From VXRJ01 sp965246995 (GTDB lineage Bacteria; Acidobacteriota; Vicinamibacteria; Vicinamibacterales; UBA8438), in contig OZ252008.1 in the NCBI GenBank assembly GCA_965246995.1, positions 248,001 through 312,000 on the forward strand: a stretch of 64,000 nt of DNA, read 5' to 3'. The notes below the pieces were generated by a model. It was given only the letters and a program-made list of their open reading frames with translations, had not been told where the DNA came from and ran no database searches. This document shows, in pieces, positions 60,853-64,000 of the stretch. Every line of letters begins with the position of its first letter. Position 1 is the stretch's first letter. The position numbers were made by a program, and so were the translations under genes.

Positions 60853-61683
60853 ATGGAGTTCGTCGTCTGGGGCCACGACCCCTGGCAGCGCCCCATTCTG
60901 CAGCACCTCAACTGGGATCCGCTCTGGGTCACCATCTTCTGCGTCATCATGTTCGTGCTGGCGCACGCCGCCTACACGATGCTGTCCGCCGGACACCGGC
61001 GCACCGCTGCGGAAGCGGATGCGATGGAGGCGAAGCACACCTCGGTGCCGGCGAGCATCCTGCGCCACTCGCTCATGGCGCGGCTCTTCCACTGGGCGAT
61101 GTCGGTCACGATGTTCGTCCTGCTGGTGACCGCCTTTTTTCCAATCCTCGGCCTGCAGTTCGACTGGGTGCCTTGGCACTACTGGGCCGGGACGATCTTC
61201 ACCGGCGTCATCGTCTGGCATGTTGTCCACACGACGGTCTGGCTCGATTTCTGGTCGATATGGGCCGGGCCGAAGGACATCCCGGCGTTCAAGGCGCTGA
61301 TGTTGCGGGAGACCGGCAAGATCAAGTCGGCCCCCCGGCCGGCGAAGTACCCGCTCGGCAACCAGCTCTATCACTGGATCCTCACCATCGTCGGCGTGAC
61401 GGTGATCATCACCGGCATCCTGATGATGTTCCGGATCCCGACTCCCTTCTTCGAGCCGGACCAGTACCTCATCAGCGAACAGGCGTGGGGCTGGGTCTAT
61501 GTCATCCATGGCCTGGTGGGTGTCTCGCTCGTCGGCCTGGTGGTGGCGCACATCTACTTCGCGCTTCGGCCGGACCACTGGTGGCTGACGAAGGCGATGA
61601 TCTTCGGATGGATCACGCGCCGGCAGTACCTGGAGCACCACGAGCCGTCGCGCTGGCGCGTCTCCGACGAGAAGCCCTGGTAG
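60853..61683 (+). CDS. Cytochrome b subunit (formate dehydrogenase/hydrogenase-type)
   Basis: A 276-residue inner-membrane protein. Spans: WVTIFCVIMFVLAHAAYTML; LMARLFHWAMSVTMFVLLVT; HYWAGTIFTGVIVWHVVHTT; YHWILTIVGVTVIITGILMM; WVYVIHGLVGVSLVGLVVAH. His pairs in LFHWAM, WHVVH and YHWIL are suited to two b-haems, as in FdnI/HyaC-type quinone-reducing subunits. The last span is followed by a positive tail. AAGGAGA precedes the ATG. No dehydrogenase catalytic subunit is adjacent, so its partner may be elsewhere or one of the exported quinoproteins. Confidence 0.82.
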   Translation: MEFVVWGHDPWQRPILQHLNWDPLWVTIFCVIMFVLAHAAYTMLSAGHRRTAAEADAMEAKHTSVPASILRHSLMARLFHWAMSVTMFVLLVTAFFPILGLQFDWVPWHYWAGTIFTGVIVWHVVHTTVWLDFWSIWAGPKDIPAFKALMLRETGKIKSAPRPAKYPLGNQLYHWILTIVGVTVIITGILMMFRIPTPFFEPDQYLISEQAWGWVYVIHGLVGVSLVGLVVAHIYFALRPDHWWLTKAMIFGWITRRQYLEHHEPSRWRVSDEKPW

Positions 61684-61699
61684 CTGCGGCGCGTTTCCC

Positions 61700-63001
61700 T
61701 TACGGCCGGCGCCCGCCACCGAAGCGTGTCCAGACGAACATCACGGCGGCCGTGACGATCATCTGCACCGCCGTCGCCAGCGCGTCGAGCGTCACGGTCC
61801 AGCGGCTGATCGCCGGTAGCAGCGGCGCCGCGCCGAACGTGCCCACGAGGAAGACGACGATCGTCCAGGCGGTGATTGGGCTGGGCGTGCCCGGAAGCGG
61901 CGCGCCGCCGAAGCCGGCTAGCGCGGCGACGTAGAACCCGGCATCGGGGAACGTCTCGGCGCGGAAGAGGATCCAGCCGAGCGTCACCGCGGCGATCACC
62001 CAGGCGTGCCGCGCCGCCGCCGGCAGTCGGGGGAGGCGCGACCGGCACCAGCGGGTCCGTTCCAGCCAGACGAGCGCGCCCTGCAGCACACCCCATGCGA
62101 GCAGTGTCGCCGTCGCGCCGTGCCAGGCGGCGACCGGGACGAAGACGAGGAGTGGCGGCACGCGCAGGTAGGTGTCCGACCAGGCATTGAGCCTCACGTT
62201 CCAGCGGCGCCAGAACGCGTCGAGAGAATCGGCGGCGTACGGCCAGTCGAAGTTCTCCGGCAGGCGGAAACCGAGCATTCGCCCGAGTCCGAGTGCGATG
62301 TCGGAGACGCCGGAGAGGTCGTAGTACACCTGCAGGCCGAAACAGGCGAGTCCCGCCCAGGCGAGGGTTGGGCTCAGGTCGCCCGGCCCGGCGAGGAACG
62401 CCGCCTCAGCCGGGACCGCAAGCGTGCGGCCGATCAGCACTACCTTGAACAGGCCGATCGTCATTCGCCGTGCGCCGTAAGCCGCTGCCGCCATGCTGGG
62501 CTCGCGTGTGGCGAGCGGCGTGTGCAGGTCGCGGTAGCGGAGCGTCGGTCCGGCCAGGAGCGAGGGAAAGAAGAAGAGGTAGGCGAACGTCTGCGACGGG
62601 TCGCGCGCCGCGGTCGCATCGCCTCGGTAGAGGTCCGCGATGTACGAGAGCGCATGCCAGACGAAGACCGAGAGGCCGAGGGTCGCCACTAGTCCCGGGA
62701 CCGCGAAGGGCGCGCCGTCGAACGGATCGAACCATGCCGGCAGGCCGGTCCCGCGGGCGATGCCGGCGAACGGGAGCGGGATCGGGAAACGGTAGAAGAC
62801 GAAGAGCGCGAGGCAGAGCGTAATCGCCAACGCGAAGCAGAGTTCGGGGACGGCGCTGACGTGCTTGCGGCGGTTTGCCGCGCCGATACCCCGCCCGAGC
62901 AGATAGAAAAGCAGGGCCGCCGCCGCGGCGATGCCGGCAAAGCGGGGGGCTGCCGCCGCAAGCAGCAGCAGGCCGCCCGCGGCGATTCCCCAGTTGGCCA
63001 C
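61700..63001 (-). CDS. MBOAT-family membrane O-acyltransferase
   Basis: A 433-residue membrane protein with about 11 spans. MBOAT motifs: FFPSLLAGPTLRYRDLH, LQVYYDLSGVSDIALGLGRM then LGFRLPENFDWPYAADSLDA, FWRRWNVRLNAWSDTYLRVP and AAWHGATATLLAWGVLQGAL with the conserved His. It resembles AlgI/DltB-type transferases that acetylate exopolysaccharides or D-alanylate polymers. No partner AlgJ/DltD gene is adjacent, so the acceptor is unknown. It is convergent with the cytochrome b gene. Confidence 0.87.
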   Translation of the reverse strand: MANWGIAAGGLLLLAAAAPRFAGIAAAAALLFYLLGRGIGAANRRKHVSAVPELCFALAITLCLALFVFYRFPIPLPFAGIARGTGLPAWFDPFDGAPFAVPGLVATLGLSVFVWHALSYIADLYRGDATAARDPSQTFAYLFFFPSLLAGPTLRYRDLHTPLATREPSMAAAAYGARRMTIGLFKVVLIGRTLAVPAEAAFLAGPGDLSPTLAWAGLACFGLQVYYDLSGVSDIALGLGRMLGFRLPENFDWPYAADSLDAFWRRWNVRLNAWSDTYLRVPPLLVFVPVAAWHGATATLLAWGVLQGALVWLERTRWCRSRLPRLPAAARHAWVIAAVTLGWILFRAETFPDAGFYVAALAGFGGAPLPGTPSPITAWTIVVFLVGTFGAAPLLPAISRWTVTLDALATAVQMIVTAAVMFVWTRFGGGRRP

Positions 63002-63060
63002 GGGCGGTAAGTCTAACGGTGGCGCGCCGTCGACGGTCCGCTACCGCCGTCGGCGACCCG

Positions 63061-63534
63061 CTACCGCCAGGGTGCGCGCATCGGTCCCCGTCCGCCGCGT
63101 CCGCCCGGGCCGCCGCGGCGACGCCGTTCTTCGCCCAGCCGCACGATCTCCGCGTTGAACGTCTCGAGCTGCTCCGGCGTGAGGATGTCGGCAATCTCGT
63201 TGCGGAACGTTTCCTCCTCCGTGTCCATCCTCCGGCGGATCTCTTCCCGCTGATCGCGGAACCGTTCGCGCCGCGCTTCGAAGACCTGTTCCAGGCGGTC
63301 AGTCTGTTCGTCGGTCAGATCGAGCCGCTCGGAGACACGTGCGAGCAGCCGGCCGCGCCCAAAATATCCGCCCGGCCCGCTTGGTCCGCCGACGAATGCC
63401 GGGCCGGGGCGCGGGCCGAACCAACCGAACGGCGCCCCGCGCGTCACGAGGATTCCCGCCGCCAGTCCGACAACGAAGATCACCAGGACGAACAGCGCAA
63501 CCCATAGCTCTCGCTTCATCTCGACCATCCTCAT
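63061..63534 (-). CDS. Spy/CpxP-like periplasmic protein
   Basis: A 157-residue protein, probably starting at ATG 63534 (other in-frame ATGs at 63528 and 63519). One N-terminal hydrophobic anchor (LWVALFVLVIFVVGLAAGIL) is followed by a Gly/Pro-rich linker and helices with the LTxxQ motif twice: LDLTDEQTDRLEQVFEARRE and ADILTPEQLETFNAEIVRL. Spy/CpxP-like proteins act as periplasmic chaperones or sensors in envelope and metal stress. It ends in a Gly/Arg-rich tail. It follows the anti-sigma-like gene with overlap-level spacing. Confidence 0.8.
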   Translation of the reverse strand: MRMVEMKRELWVALFVLVIFVVGLAAGILVTRGAPFGWFGPRPGPAFVGGPSGPGGYFGRGRLLARVSERLDLTDEQTDRLEQVFEARRERFRDQREEIRRRMDTEEETFRNEIADILTPEQLETFNAEIVRLGEERRRRGGPGGRGGRGPMRAPWR

Positions 63535-63535
63535 C

Positions 63536-64000
63536 TCATTGTCCGGCGAGCAGCAGATCGAGCAGCAGGTCGTCACCCTCGGCGCCCGCGTCGTTCTGCC
63601 AGAGTCGCGTCACCGCCTCGGTCGTGCCATCCTCGATTGCCCACGCCGCGGCGAGGTCGGTGAAGGCGATCGCTTCGGCGGGCTCGTCTGTCCCGTTCGT
63701 TGCAGTCCCGACACCCAACGCGGCAGCTACCATCAGTGTCGCGGCCAACGGCGCAAGGCGGATCGTCCAGGCGCGCCAGTTCAACAGTTCGAGCCAGTCG
63801 CTGGCCGTCCCCGCGGCGTCGTCGACCGCGCCGGCCGGGTCCTGCGCCGGCAGGTTCGCCATGACGCGCGTCGTAAAGCCGGGCCGCAGCGCCGCATCAT
63901 GCCGTGCCGCAAGCAGGGCACGAGCCGAACGCTGCGCGTCGAGCGCCTCCCGGCATGCCGCGCAGAGGGCGACGTGCCGATCCACGTCGGCCTGACGGTC
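63536..64000 (-). CDS. C-terminal part of a zinc-finger anti-sigma factor
   Basis: Open from the right edge of the window; 154 residues visible. DVDRHVALCAACREALDAQR contains the HxxxCxxC zinc-finger motif of ZAS anti-sigma factors. One membrane span follows (LAPLAATLMVAAALGVGTA), then a periplasmic domain (EAIAFTDLAAAWAIEDG). The family holds an ECF sigma factor inactive at the membrane; the sigma gene is likely upstream beyond the window. The Spy-like gene follows directly, a common envelope-stress operon layout. Confidence 0.78.
   Translation of the reverse strand, partial: DRQADVDRHVALCAACREALDAQRSARALLAARHDAALRPGFTTRVMANLPAQDPAGAVDDAAGTASDWLELLNWRAWTIRLAPLAATLMVAAALGVGTATNGTDEPAEAIAFTDLAAAWAIEDGTTEAVTRLWQNDAGAEGDDLLLDLLLAGQ

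Noticed and set aside
1..64000. CRISPR arrays, prophage or integrative elements with att sites
   Set aside because: No regularly spaced repeats, no cas genes, no phage structural genes, and no integrase other than IS transposases; nothing visible beside the tRNA-Ser.

Overview
The window is GC-rich, gene-dense bacterial DNA. Its gene families point to an Acidobacteriota genome, most likely Vicinamibacteria-like or a related uncultured lineage. The reasons are several secreted PQQ-type quinoprotein dehydrogenases, an expanded family of secreted proteins with a GDSRGRWEGDTLVV core, DUF6152 and DUF5916 proteins, and many Sec/Tat signal peptides and lipoproteins. This assignment is inference: there is no rRNA here, and the only RNA gene I can support firmly is a tRNA-Ser(UGA).

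Layout. 1-3160: cut membrane gene, lipoprotein alpha/beta hydrolase, unknown protein and GlcG/HbpS-like protein. 3165-8093: a decayed defence island on the minus strand. An AAA ATPase, an XRE-ImmA zincin, a DUF4411 PIN-like protein and an hsdR fragment have overlapping stop and start codons, followed by a PHP remnant and, separately, a PIN remnant. 8141-11894: phosphotriesterase-like Tat lipoprotein, double carboxymuconolactone decarboxylase-domain protein and a frameshifted GDSRGRW paralogue. 12020-15749: quinoprotein dehydrogenase and BCCT transporter. 15800-17418: an IS1182-family element inserted at the TAG stop of a beta-propeller gene. 17419-24865: CopC-like lipoprotein, tannase-family esterase, two GDSRGRW paralogues, lipocalin-like protein and the stump of a quinoprotein gene. 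24962-32882: tRNA-Ser, pyrF, DinB, quinoprotein plus dihaem cytochrome, DUF4159, an ArdC-like zincin, then DUF6152 with two GDSRGRW paralogues. 32794-37717: two PIN/Phd toxin-antitoxin pairs, an integrase-type IS and a sodium:solute symporter. 37901-43541: two more GDSRGRW paralogues around a DUF5916 outer-membrane-type protein, then an NHL-propeller lipoprotein. 43799-48967: a mobile-element cluster (MITE, ISL3, IS1380) with broken NYN and DUF262 genes. 49071-64000: BNR-repeat lipoprotein, lytic transglycosylase, frameshifted K+ channel, M20 peptidase, two quinoproteins with a cytochrome c, ArsR/CDF metal efflux pair, redoxin, cytochrome b, MBOAT acyltransferase and an anti-sigma/Spy-like pair cut by the window end.

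How the genes fit together. Most non-mobile genes encode exported oxidative or hydrolytic enzymes: quinoproteins and c-type cytochromes for periplasmic oxidation feeding electrons to the respiratory chain, esterases, hydrolases and carboxymuconolactone-type proteins, with importers such as BCCT and SSS. This suggests scavenging of aromatic, ester-linked or alcohol substrates. No PQQ biosynthesis gene is visible, and substrates cannot be read from the sequence.

The most interesting elements are the coupled but decayed defence operon, the seven-member GDSRGRW family (no function known to me), and the recurrent use of CTAG as insertion target by unrelated mobile elements, in one case exactly at a stop codon. 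Many accessory genes carry single-base frameshifts. These may be real decay or assembly error, and raw reads would decide.
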